This document shows, piece by piece, positions 54,667 to 62,555 of a stretch of DNA of 64,000 nucleotides (position 1 is its first letter; every line of letters starts with the position of its first letter). The notes beneath the pieces were generated by a model that had not been told where the DNA came from, ran no database searches, and worked only from the letters and a program-made list of their open reading frames with translations. The position numbers and the translations under genes are program-made. The stretch is from contig JAGI01000002.1 of NCBI GenBank assembly GCA_000526575.1, forward strand, positions 992,001-1,056,000, in the 5' to 3' direction. Source of the stretch: Clostridium sp. 12(A). Lineage in GTDB: Bacteria; Bacillota; Clostridia; Lachnospirales; Lachnospiraceae.

Positions 54667-54709
54667 AAAAAAAGCAGCGGACCGATGGCTTTTGTAGCAT
54701 CGTCGCTGC
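54667..54709 (-). terminator. Intrinsic terminator abutting the first gene of the pyrimidine operon (candidate attenuator)
   Basis: Minus-strand stem GCAGCG...CGATG pairs with CATCG...CGCTGC (arms 54698-54709 and 54674-54687) and is followed by T7 (54667-54673). The Shine-Dalgarno AGGAGG starts only about 4 bp later. No promoter can fit between, so transcripts of the operon must read through it. Confidence 0.8.
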
Positions 54710-54781
54710 ATTCATTATTTTTTGAGAAGTAAATACGCTGTGGTTTTTCTTTGTATTTCCTTCCGTGTTTGACATGGTAGT

Positions 54782-54811
54782 ATTATAAGCACAGTCAAAC
54801 CTGGATTGCAA
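54782..54811 (-). promoter_or_regulatory. Promoter of the pyrimidine-degradation operon
   Basis: -35 TTGCAA (54806-54811) and -10 TATAAT (54782-54787), 18-bp spacer, minus strand. Predicted start near 54775, giving a leader of about 125 nt that contains the terminator at 54667-54709. Confidence 0.65.
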
Positions 54812-54831
54812 CCAGCAGTTGAACAAAGATA

Positions 54832-54849
54832 ATTGTGCATCTGCACAAT
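54832..54849. promoter_or_regulatory. Palindromic operator candidate for the PucR-type regulator
   Basis: ATTGTGCA (54832-54839) and TGCACAAT (54842-54849) are perfect 8-bp arms spaced by 2 bp. It is centred about 65 bp upstream of the predicted transcription start, a usual activator position, and lies just behind the pucR stop. Confidence 0.6.
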
Positions 54850-54914
54850 CAAGTTTCTGTCAATGGGTTGAAAAAGGCTGTTTTGTAAGGCAAAACGAGC
54901 ATTTTGCATTGGTA

Positions 54915-56024
54915 TCAAATGATATCCTGAATATAAAAGCCAAGATACAATTTTACCTTATCTTCTAATTCCATGGGATTAAAGCCGGTAATCGTCTCAA
55001 TTCTTTTTAACTGGTTAGTCACTGTGTTACGATGAATGTACATTTTTTCTGAAACCAATTGGAGGCTTCCGTTATTTTCCAGATATGTTTTTAATAAAGT
55101 CACTAAATCTGTGTTATTTTCTCTGTCGTATTTCTCTAAAAGACCAATGGATTCACTGTAGAAGTTTCTTAATACAGACTTCTCCTTTACCGCATAAAGG
55201 ATTTTATAAATACTCATTTGGTCATAATAAAGTACACTTTCCTTCTGCCTTGCCGCCATTTCCATGGCAGAAATAGACCGTTCAAAATTCTGTTCCTGAT
55301 TATAGATTCCTGGCTGGTTTGAGCTGATTCCCATGTGAACCAGAGCTTCATTGTTGTCTCGTTTTACATAATCAAAAAAGTCTTTGACAAAAGATTCTAT
55401 TTCCTCATCAGTGTAGGCAACCAGAACAAACACAAGATTTTCTTTATAAGTAAAGGAAATAAATAATTCATGAATCTTTCTAGCTGTTTTTTCTGCATAT
55501 ATGGTGAGCCGATCCATATATTCTTCGTATTCTGCAGAATCTTTTTTATCCGCCAGGAGACTGATAAAGCAAAAGGTATCACTTCGTTTATAGCCATAGC
55601 GTTCCATCTGAAGTATCTGGGATTCCAGATCACCCACATTAAAAATAATATTCTTAATGGTCGTTGACATGGTGTTTTCCACATTGTCATTTTGCATGAT
55701 CCGGCGGCAGAAATCCCTGGTCATATCAACCATACGGGTTTCCCATGGTATGGTAAATAACGGCATATTCACCTCATCACAATATGCAGCCACTTCCTTT
55801 GGTATTTCTCTGGTATGAGGCCCTAAATTAACTACAAAGGCACTGACTCCTGACTGATTCAGCTTTTTTGCAAAGTCAAGAAGCCAGTGGTCCGATTGAT
55901 TTAAGATTCCGGCGGTAAATACCAGTTCATATCCATGTAAAAACGGGCTTACAGCATCATCTTCAATGATGTGAACCCACTGAACCAGATTATTCATCCC
56001 ATTTCTTCCGGCAACTAATTCCAT
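54915..56024 (-). CDS. PucR-family transcriptional regulator, N-terminus offset by a frameshift at an A8 tract
   Basis: 369 aa in the open frame. Residues 1-110 are most of a PucR N-terminal domain (MELVAGRNGMNNLVQWVHII), the middle is a CdaR GGDEF-like domain, and the C-terminus is the HTH_30 domain (LVSEKMYIHRNTVTNQLKRI). The ATG at 56024 has no Shine-Dalgarno. A perfect AGGAGG-6-ATG lies at 56076 behind a good promoter, but is one base out of frame; removing one A from the A8 at 56055-56062 would add MAIVVKKLVKNAYFLYK and complete the domain. It is probably the activator of the adjacent pyrimidine operon. Confidence 0.82.
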   Translation of the reverse strand: MELVAGRNGMNNLVQWVHIIEDDAVSPFLHGYELVFTAGILNQSDHWLLDFAKKLNQSGVSAFVVNLGPHTREIPKEVAAYCDEVNMPLFTIPWETRMVDMTRDFCRRIMQNDNVENTMSTTIKNIIFNVGDLESQILQMERYGYKRSDTFCFISLLADKKDSAEYEEYMDRLTIYAEKTARKIHELFISFTYKENLVFVLVAYTDEEIESFVKDFFDYVKRDNNEALVHMGISSNQPGIYNQEQNFERSISAMEMAARQKESVLYYDQMSIYKILYAVKEKSVLRNFYSESIGLLEKYDRENNTDLVTLLKTYLENNGSLQLVSEKMYIHRNTVTNQLKRIETITGFNPMELEDKVKLYLGFYIQDII

Positions 56025-56054
56025 CTTATATAAGAAATAAGCGTTCTTTACTAG

Positions 56055-56062
56055 TTTTTTTT
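56055..56062 (-). other. A8 homopolymer within the 5' end of pucR
   Basis: Eight A on the coding strand (T on plus), between the well-placed ATG at 56076 and the PucR frame. With A7 the two would be in frame. Either a phase-variable or slippage tract or a sequencing error. Confidence 0.7.
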
Positions 56063-56102
56063 ACGACAATTGCCATAGAAGCCCTCCTATCTGGTTTTCC
56101 CT

Positions 56103-56130
56103 ATTATACCGGATTTTTCAGGCAAATCAA
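56103..56130 (-). promoter_or_regulatory. pucR promoter
   Basis: -35 TTGATT (56125-56130) and -10 TATAAT (56103-56108), 16-bp spacer, minus strand. Predicted start near 56096, about 20 nt ahead of the ATG at 56076, which supports that ATG as the intended start. Confidence 0.7.
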
Positions 56131-56175
56131 GGCCTTTCTGACATCATTTTTATTTCTTAAGTAAAGATTTCATGA

Positions 56176-56222
56176 CAAAAACAGGGATATAATTCTGACC
56201 TTGCAAAATTAAATCCCTGTCA
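56176..56222 (-). terminator. Terminator of rnr
   Basis: ACAGGGAT (56181-56188) and ATCCCTGT (56213-56220) with an inner AATT stem, followed on the minus strand by a T5 run. It lies 11 bp after the rnr stop. Confidence 0.75.
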
Positions 56223-56232
56223 TAAATCCTAT

Positions 56233-58365
56233 TTATAATTTTTTTGCCGGAACAAAATCAATGGTACGTAAAAGCTTATCAGTCCCCTCCACAACAACAC
56301 GAATGGGCTGCCCCAGCTTATATGTCTTTCTTGTCATCTCTCCTACCAGCTCATAATGTTCCTCGTCAAAATGATAATAATCATCTTGAAGCTGGTTTAC
56401 ATGAATCATACCTTCAACGGTATTAGGAAGCTCTACATAAAGTCCCCAGTTGGTTACACCGGAAATAACACCATCGAATTCTTCCCCAATATATTTTGAC
56501 ATATATTCGCATTTTTTAAGCTTTATGGTTTCTCTCTCTGCCTCATCGGCTCTCCGTTCCATCGTAGAAGACTGAACCGAGACCTGACTTAATATCTTGT
56601 CGTAATGCTTGATTCGCTTCTCACTTAACCCAGACCTTAAGTTTTCTTTGATGATCCGGTGGATCTGTAGGTCAGGATATCTTCGAATGGGTGAAGTAAA
56701 ATGAGTATAATACTTGGCTGCCAGACCGAAATGTCCTGTGTTACCAACCGTGTACTTCGCCTGCTTCATGGACCGTAAGGCAAGACGGCTGATGAGCGCC
56801 TCCTCTGGTGTATCCTCAGCGTTTGCCAAAAGCTTCTGTACTTCTTTTGGATAGACCTCTCCATTATGCAAGCGGATGGAATAACCAAAGTTATTAATGA
56901 GAGTCGCAAGACTCTTCATCTTTTCCGGATCTGGATTATCATGTGTCCGGTAAAGGAAGGGAATCTCCTGCCAGAAATAATCTTCCGCTACAGTCTCATT
57001 TGCCATCAGCATAAAATCTTCAATGATCTTAGTTGCTGCATTTCGGTCATAAGGCTTGATCTCTACAGGTTTTCCTCTTTCATCAAGAATGACCTTTGTC
57101 TCTGGGAAATCAAAGTCGATGGATCCTCTTTTTTTCCTTTTTTCCCTGAGAATATCTGCCAGCTCCTTCATTAAGAAGAACATTGGTACAAATTCTTCAT
57201 ATTCCTTCATCACAGCCTCGTCACGGTCTGTTACAATGGCATTAACTGCTGTATATGTCATTCTCCGGTCTACCTTAATTACAGTTTCAGCAATTCTGTG
57301 ACCAGTAACATCTCCGTTTCCATCAATATCCATCATACAGCTTAAGGCCAGACGGTCTTCTCCCTGATTTAAAGAGCAGATTCCGTTTGAAAGCTTATGC
57401 GGCAGCATAGGAATGACCCGATCAACAAGATAGACGCTGGTCGCTCTTTTTAGGGCTTCTTCATCAAGAGGGCTGTGTTCTGTTACATAGTTGGTCACAT
57501 CCGCAATATGGACTCCAAGGGTATACACATCACCCTTTTTAGATATGGTAATGGCGTCATCAAGGTCCTTGGCATCTTCCCCGTCTATGGTCACTGTCTG
57601 AAGTTCTCTTAAATCCAGACGACCCTGCATGTCCTTTCCATCAATCTCATCAGGAACGGCTGCCACCTGCTTCATAACACTGTCAGGGAACTCCTCTGCA
57701 AGACCGTAAGCACGGACAATGGAGAGAATATCAGTTCCCGGATCATTGACATGCCCAAGAATTTCCGTAATGACTCCTTCCGGCTTTCTCCCCGGACCAC
57801 CAAAATCTGTTACCTTTACAACAACCTTATGGCCGTTTACCGCTCCCATATCTTTTCCCTGAGGAACAAATATATCCTTGGAAAGCTTCTGGTTATCCGG
57901 TATCACAAACCCGAAGTTCTTGTTTTTCTGATAAAAACCAACAATTTCACTGTTAGCATGGTTAACTACCTTTAAAACACGGCCTTCTGACCGTTTTCCA
58001 TTGGAAGGCTCTGATTCCACGGAAATAAGCACGGTGTCTCCATGGAGCGCTCCACCCGCCTTCTCCTCGGGAATAAATACATCCTGTTCCATTCCCTCAA
58101 CTGCAACAAACCCAAAGCCTTTGGGATGGCCGAAAAAAACTCCGGCTATGGAACCAATGTCCGGCTTTCCATATTTTCCTTTTTGTGTAATGCCGATTTT
58201 ACCTTCTGAAACAAGAACATCCAGCACTTCCTTTAAATCCTCCCTCTGGCCCTTTGGAACATCCAGGAGTATGGCAATCTCCTTTATCTTCATCGGAACA
58301 TAGGCAGGGTCGTCAAACAGCTTTAAAAGCATATCTTTTCGCTGTGTTAATTGCTCACCTGTCAT
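56233..58365 (-). CDS. rnr: Ribonuclease R
   Basis: 710 aa. Two N-terminal cold-shock OB domains (about residues 60-220), the RNB catalytic domain with DGEDAKDLDDAITI (about 256-269, Mg-binding Asp cluster) and YTHFTSPIRRYPDLQ, and a C-terminal S1 domain (GEEFDGVISGVTNWGLYVEL). A processive 3'-5' exoribonuclease that degrades structured RNA and works with SmpB/tmRNA in non-stop mRNA decay. GAGG precedes the ATG. It follows secG by 120 bp. Confidence 0.96.
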   Translation of the reverse strand: MTGEQLTQRKDMLLKLFDDPAYVPMKIKEIAILLDVPKGQREDLKEVLDVLVSEGKIGITQKGKYGKPDIGSIAGVFFGHPKGFGFVAVEGMEQDVFIPEEKAGGALHGDTVLISVESEPSNGKRSEGRVLKVVNHANSEIVGFYQKNKNFGFVIPDNQKLSKDIFVPQGKDMGAVNGHKVVVKVTDFGGPGRKPEGVITEILGHVNDPGTDILSIVRAYGLAEEFPDSVMKQVAAVPDEIDGKDMQGRLDLRELQTVTIDGEDAKDLDDAITISKKGDVYTLGVHIADVTNYVTEHSPLDEEALKRATSVYLVDRVIPMLPHKLSNGICSLNQGEDRLALSCMMDIDGNGDVTGHRIAETVIKVDRRMTYTAVNAIVTDRDEAVMKEYEEFVPMFFLMKELADILREKRKKRGSIDFDFPETKVILDERGKPVEIKPYDRNAATKIIEDFMLMANETVAEDYFWQEIPFLYRTHDNPDPEKMKSLATLINNFGYSIRLHNGEVYPKEVQKLLANAEDTPEEALISRLALRSMKQAKYTVGNTGHFGLAAKYYTHFTSPIRRYPDLQIHRIIKENLRSGLSEKRIKHYDKILSQVSVQSSTMERRADEAERETIKLKKCEYMSKYIGEEFDGVISGVTNWGLYVELPNTVEGMIHVNQLQDDYYHFDEEHYELVGEMTRKTYKLGQPIRVVVEGTDKLLRTIDFVPAKKL

Positions 58366-58440
58366 CTTCTACCTCACTTCTCATTCAATAATTTTGCCTT
58401 TGTAATACATTTTTCTCTATTATCTTTACTTTATCCATAA

Positions 58441-58481
58441 AGTGAAAAAAACACCCTTGTTATCGTATACAAGAGTGTTTA
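58441..58481 (-). terminator. Terminator between secG and rnr
   Basis: Arms AAACACCCTTGT (58449-58460) and ACAAGAGTGTTT (58469-58480) followed on the minus strand by a T-run. Lies 5 bp after the secG stop. Confidence 0.8.
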
Positions 58482-58485
58482 ATCT

Positions 58486-58719
58486 TTACAGTATATTCAG
58501 ATTCAATACTAAGGATAAAATGAAAAAAAGAACGGCTGCGTACTTCGTAAATTTTTCCAGATTACCTTCCATGGAACGTCCCTTGTTTTTTCCCCAGTAA
58601 GTATCTGCCATACCACCGATGGAACCCAGGCCCTGACTCTTTCCTTCCTGTAACAGGATAATCGCTGATAAAGCGATGCATATGATAACAAAGATGATTG
58701 ATAATATAATCCTGATCAT
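58486..58719 (-). CDS. secG: Preprotein translocase subunit SecG
   Basis: 77 aa from the ATG at 58719 (AGGAGG upstream; a GTG three codons earlier is the alternative). Two membrane helices (IILSIIFVIICIALSAIIL and FTKYAAVLFFILSLVLNLNI) flank the conserved cytoplasmic loop EGKSQGLGSIGGMADTYWGK, the SecG signature. It assists SecYE-SecA translocation. The eno-secG-rnr neighbourhood is conserved in Firmicutes. Confidence 0.95.
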   Translation of the reverse strand: MIRIILSIIFVIICIALSAIILLQEGKSQGLGSIGGMADTYWGKNKGRSMEGNLEKFTKYAAVLFFILSLVLNLNIL

Positions 58720-58794
58720 GTTTCCCACCTCCTATAGTCAAACAACAGTTATCATACCATAATTTTTCAGTAAATACAAGCTACTTTTGCATTT

Positions 58795-59979
58795 TTATAG
58801 GTTTTGCCTGCTGGAATAGAACTCTTCAATACGCAGCAATTCGTTGTATTTTGACGTGCATTCCCCCCGGCAGGGAGCTCCGCATTTAACATAATCTGCC
58901 CCTACTGCTGCTGCCAGATCAGCCGCAAAGGATTCTTCAGTTTCCACAAAATCATTCGCAATGATAACCTTATGCCCTGCCATCTTTGCCTGTTCCACCT
59001 TAAAAAGTGCCGCTGTCACTGTTCCAGCCTGTTTTAGCTCAATCATATGGGCATTGGACGTTTCAGAATCCGGGAAAGTAAGAAGCACTCGATGGCCAAG
59101 CATGCCCATAATCATCTCCCGCCCTTCTACATCCTCTTTCCAAACTCCATTAATAATAGAGATGACTGGAAATCCATCGGTCAGTCTTAAGAAATAATCC
59201 ATCATATCCTTCTGGTTTCTATGAATCATGAGTCCCTGATGTCTGCTTTCTTTTTCAAAGTTATAGGTGCCGTCTTCTTTCTTATAAAGCCGGTCTGCGG
59301 CTGCATAGATACCAATCCCGGCATCGATTCCGGGCATATAGCCAGCAAGCTTTATGGCTTCCATTACATAATGAAGAGCTTCTTCCGCGCTTCTCATATC
59401 AGCAATAAATCCTCCTCCATTACCGGTAGAGGTATCATAGCCATTGATCAAAAGCAGTTGTTTCAATGTATGATAAATTTCGGTTCCTATACGAAGTCCT
59501 TCTCCATAAGATTTCATATTCTTAGGAATTACGGTTATATCCTGAAAATCAATTCCTTTTTCCCCATCTCCCCCGCTGATCATGCTAAGCATTGGCACCG
59601 GCATCACTGGTGCAGAGGTTCCTCCCAAGTATCGGTATAGAGGAAGAAAGAGTCCAGCACCTGCTGCTCTTGCTACCGCCATGGATAAACCAAGCACTCC
59701 GCAGCCGCCAACACCATGTTCACCGTTTTCTCTGTATTCTTTCATAAGAAGCCGATCAATTTCTCCCTGATCGCCTGCATCTTCAAACAAGATGCACTCC
59801 GATAACTGGTCCATTAAAAATTCCAATTCTTTCTTAACATCTTCTTTTCCATATATGGGTACAATTGCTCTTCCCTGAGCTCCATTTTCCAAGACTACTT
59901 CTGCTTCAAGGGCTGGATTTCCCCATGAGTCGTAAACCTTTCTTCCCATTACCTTTATAATATCAAGATCCCCTAGCAT
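58795..59979 (-). CDS. Enolase-like protein without catalytic residues (probable pseudoenzyme)
   Basis: 394 aa, shorter than enolase (about 430). The fold is recognisable: GRKVYDSWGNPALEAEVVLE, MPVPMLSMISGG, GAPCRGECTSKYNELLRIEE. But the mobile SGASTG loop is replaced by PIYGKED. GDEGG reads GNGGG (about 186-190), SIEDP reads SIING (274-278), the Lys of KVNQIGT is replaced in IELKQAGT, and SHRSGET reads ANDFVET (341-347). Asp219 and Lys365 remain. It sits at the usual eno position before secG. GGGAGG precedes the ATG. Function unknown; a normal enolase should exist elsewhere. Confidence 0.85.
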   Translation of the reverse strand: MLGDLDIIKVMGRKVYDSWGNPALEAEVVLENGAQGRAIVPIYGKEDVKKELEFLMDQLSECILFEDAGDQGEIDRLLMKEYRENGEHGVGGCGVLGLSMAVARAAGAGLFLPLYRYLGGTSAPVMPVPMLSMISGGDGEKGIDFQDITVIPKNMKSYGEGLRIGTEIYHTLKQLLLINGYDTSTGNGGGFIADMRSAEEALHYVMEAIKLAGYMPGIDAGIGIYAAADRLYKKEDGTYNFEKESRHQGLMIHRNQKDMMDYFLRLTDGFPVISIINGVWKEDVEGREMIMGMLGHRVLLTFPDSETSNAHMIELKQAGTVTAALFKVEQAKMAGHKVIIANDFVETEESFAADLAAAVGADYVKCGAPCRGECTSKYNELLRIEEFYSSRQNL

Positions 59980-60055
59980 CCTATTGCCTCCCTGTTTTCA
60001 AACATTCATATCGTAAGGATTGACCGGAAAACATGTACTCATGCAAGCAGGGGGT

Positions 60056-60093
60056 AAAAAAAGATGCCAGTCATCGGATTTCAACTGGCACCT
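60056..60093 (-). terminator. Terminator of pheST
   Basis: ATGCCAGT (60064-60071) and ACTGGCAC (60084-60091) with T7 following on the minus strand, 20 bp after the pheT stop. Confidence 0.85.
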
Positions 60094-60112
60094 TTTTCTT
60101 TATTATAACTTT

Positions 60113-62533
60113 TTATGCACGAAGTTCAATCCCCAGTCCCTGCAATCCATTCAGGATCTTTTTCATGACTGCAGAAACCTCCTGATCTTCCAGTGTATGA
60201 TCTGCAGACCGGAATGTGATAGAATAAGCCACAGATTTGAAACCTGCCAAAATCTGAGCACCTTCGTAAATGTCGAACAGTTCGTAGCTTTCCAGATTCT
60301 TTCCGCCCCGCTGTTCGATTACCTCTTCAATCTGTCCTACCAGGATATCTTTTGGCACCACCATACTAATGTCTCTGGTAACTGCCGGGTATTTTGCAAT
60401 TCCTACGTACTTGCGGTCGAAGTTTGTAAATGGAATCATAGATGGCATATCAATGACTGCCACATAAGCACGTTCACCGATCTTATAATTATCCGCTACC
60501 TCCGGATGAACCTCACCGATATATCCGATGGTCGTTCCTTCATAAATGATATCTGCACATCTTCCTGGATGAAGGAAAGGTTTATCACCTGCCGGGTTAT
60601 AATGAGGCTTCTTATGCATTCCTGTTTTCTCAAATAGTTCTTCTACAACGCCCTTCATATCAAAGAAGTCACCTTCTCCGTAGAATCCAAAGGTAAGCTG
60701 CATTCTTTCATCCGGCAATTCTGTTAATGGAACTGCCTTTGGAAGATAAATGTTAGCCAGCTCATAGAGACGTACACTTTTATTTCTTCGGTTGTAGTTG
60801 GTGGACAGGGAATTTAACATTCCGTGAAGAGGTGACGTCCTCATCACACTAAAGTCCTCACCAAGGGGATTTAAGATATTAACGGTCAAACGAAGAGGGC
60901 TGTCTTTTGGAAGCAGAAGCTTATCAAAAACCTTAGGACTTTCAAAGGAATATGTCATTCCTTGAGAGAATCCACAGAATTCAGCCACCTCTCTGGCGAT
61001 TTCCTCGACTCTTAATTTATAGGAAAGCTTTCCTGTCGTAGCCTCACCATTTGGCAGAGAGACTGGAATCTTATCATATCCGAAGAATCTGGCTACTTCT
61101 TCTGCAAGATCTGCCATGCACTCTAAGTCCTGACGGAAGGTAGGAATAAGGATTTCAGAAGTGGAAGCATCGTACTCCAGTTCAAGCATCTTATAATAGT
61201 CCAGCATGGTTTCTTTTGAAATGTCTGTTCCTAAGAGACGATTCATCTTTTCCGGTTCAAAAGGAATTCTTTTTCCTTCTCTCTTTTCCGGATAGATATC
61301 AATGATTCCTCCCACGACCTCACCAGCACCTAATTCCTCAATCAGCTGACAAGCCCGGTTCATTGCCTCGATGGCATTATTGGGATCAAGTCCTTTTTCA
61401 AATTTACCGGATGCGTCCGTTCTAAGTCCCACTTTTTTAGAGGAAAGACGGATATTGGTGCCATCAAAACAAGCGGCTTCAAATACCATGGTTTTTACGT
61501 CATCCGTAATTTTAGAGTTATCTCCTCCCATAATACCTGCAATTCCAACTGCCTTTTCACCATCATTGATCATCAGAATGGAGCTGTCAAGCTTTCTTTC
61601 CTGACCATCTAATGTCTGGAAGGTATCTCCATCCTTAGCACGAGCCACAATGATTTCATGACCAGCAATAAGCTCATAATCAAAGGCATGCATTGGCTGA
61701 CCGTACTCTTCCATGACGTAATTGGTAATATCCACAATATTATTGATGGGGCGGATTCCGCAGGCTGCAAGGCGCCTCTGCATCCAAACAGGAGATGGAG
61801 CGATTTTAATATTCTTTACCATTCTTGCACAATAACGGAGGCAAAGGTCCTTATCCTTTACAGATACCTTTAAATAATCATTGATATCTTCACTGTTTCC
61901 CGTTGCAGTGACTACAGGAGGTACGAACGCCTTACGGAAGGTAGCCGCTGCCTCTCTTGCAATTCCAATCACACTGTAACAGTCCACCCGGTTTGAAGTG
62001 ATTTCATATTCAAACACGGTATCATGAAATCCCAAAAGCTCCACAGCGTCATCACCAGGAGTTGAATCTTCCGGCAAGATATAGATTCCGCTTTCTGGCG
62101 CATCCGGATACATCTCGCTGGTGCCACCAAGCTCCTCGATGGAACACATCATTCCACAAGACTCAATTCCTCTTAATTTACCTTTTTTTATCTTAATTCC
62201 GTCTTCCGGAAGGGTGCCGCCATCATGGCCTCCTGCCACCTTTCCTCCGTCTAAAACGACTGGAACTTTATCTCCAACCTTCACATTGGACGCTCCGGTT
62301 ACGATCTGAACCGTCTCTGTACCTACATTTACCTGACAGACGATTAATTTATCTGCATCCGGATGGCGCTCGATGGATAAAATATGCCCAACTACGATTT
62401 TCTCTAAGTTTTTGTCCAGACGTTCAAACCCTTCAACCTTGGTTCCGGTAAGTGTCATGGCATCTGTATAATCCTGAGGTGTCACATCCAGATCCGGAAC
62501 GTATGCTTTAATCCATGATAATGGTGTATTCAT
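60113..62533 (-). CDS. pheT: Phenylalanyl-tRNA synthetase beta subunit
   Basis: 806 aa, standard bacterial length. An N-terminal EMAP/tRNA-binding OB domain (about residues 40-150, KIVVGHILSIERHPDADKL), B3/B4 editing domain (NIVDITNYVMEEYGQPMHAF region), B5 and a C-terminal ferredoxin-fold anticodon-binding domain (YPAVTRDISMVVPKDILVG). With PheS it forms the (alpha-beta)2 synthetase. It lies 22 bp after pheS. Confidence 0.97.
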   Translation of the reverse strand: MNTPLSWIKAYVPDLDVTPQDYTDAMTLTGTKVEGFERLDKNLEKIVVGHILSIERHPDADKLIVCQVNVGTETVQIVTGASNVKVGDKVPVVLDGGKVAGGHDGGTLPEDGIKIKKGKLRGIESCGMMCSIEELGGTSEMYPDAPESGIYILPEDSTPGDDAVELLGFHDTVFEYEITSNRVDCYSVIGIAREAAATFRKAFVPPVVTATGNSEDINDYLKVSVKDKDLCLRYCARMVKNIKIAPSPVWMQRRLAACGIRPINNIVDITNYVMEEYGQPMHAFDYELIAGHEIIVARAKDGDTFQTLDGQERKLDSSILMINDGEKAVGIAGIMGGDNSKITDDVKTMVFEAACFDGTNIRLSSKKVGLRTDASGKFEKGLDPNNAIEAMNRACQLIEELGAGEVVGGIIDIYPEKREGKRIPFEPEKMNRLLGTDISKETMLDYYKMLELEYDASTSEILIPTFRQDLECMADLAEEVARFFGYDKIPVSLPNGEATTGKLSYKLRVEEIAREVAEFCGFSQGMTYSFESPKVFDKLLLPKDSPLRLTVNILNPLGEDFSVMRTSPLHGMLNSLSTNYNRRNKSVRLYELANIYLPKAVPLTELPDERMQLTFGFYGEGDFFDMKGVVEELFEKTGMHKKPHYNPAGDKPFLHPGRCADIIYEGTTIGYIGEVHPEVADNYKIGERAYVAVIDMPSMIPFTNFDRKYVGIAKYPAVTRDISMVVPKDILVGQIEEVIEQRGGKNLESYELFDIYEGAQILAGFKSVAYSITFRSADHTLEDQEVSAVMKKILNGLQGLGIELRA

Positions 62534-62555
62534 TGATTTCTCTCCCTTTCTGTTC

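Noticed and set aside
54652-54774. Possible 40-codon leader peptide from ATG at 54774 ending just before the aminotransferase start
   Set aside because: The ATG has no Shine-Dalgarno and the codons show no obvious regulatory bias; kept only as a remote option for the attenuator.
54715-54918. 67-codon minus-strand ORF between pucR and the aminotransferase gene
   Set aside because: No ribosome site, overlaps the operon promoter and the pucR end, and has no recognisable sequence.
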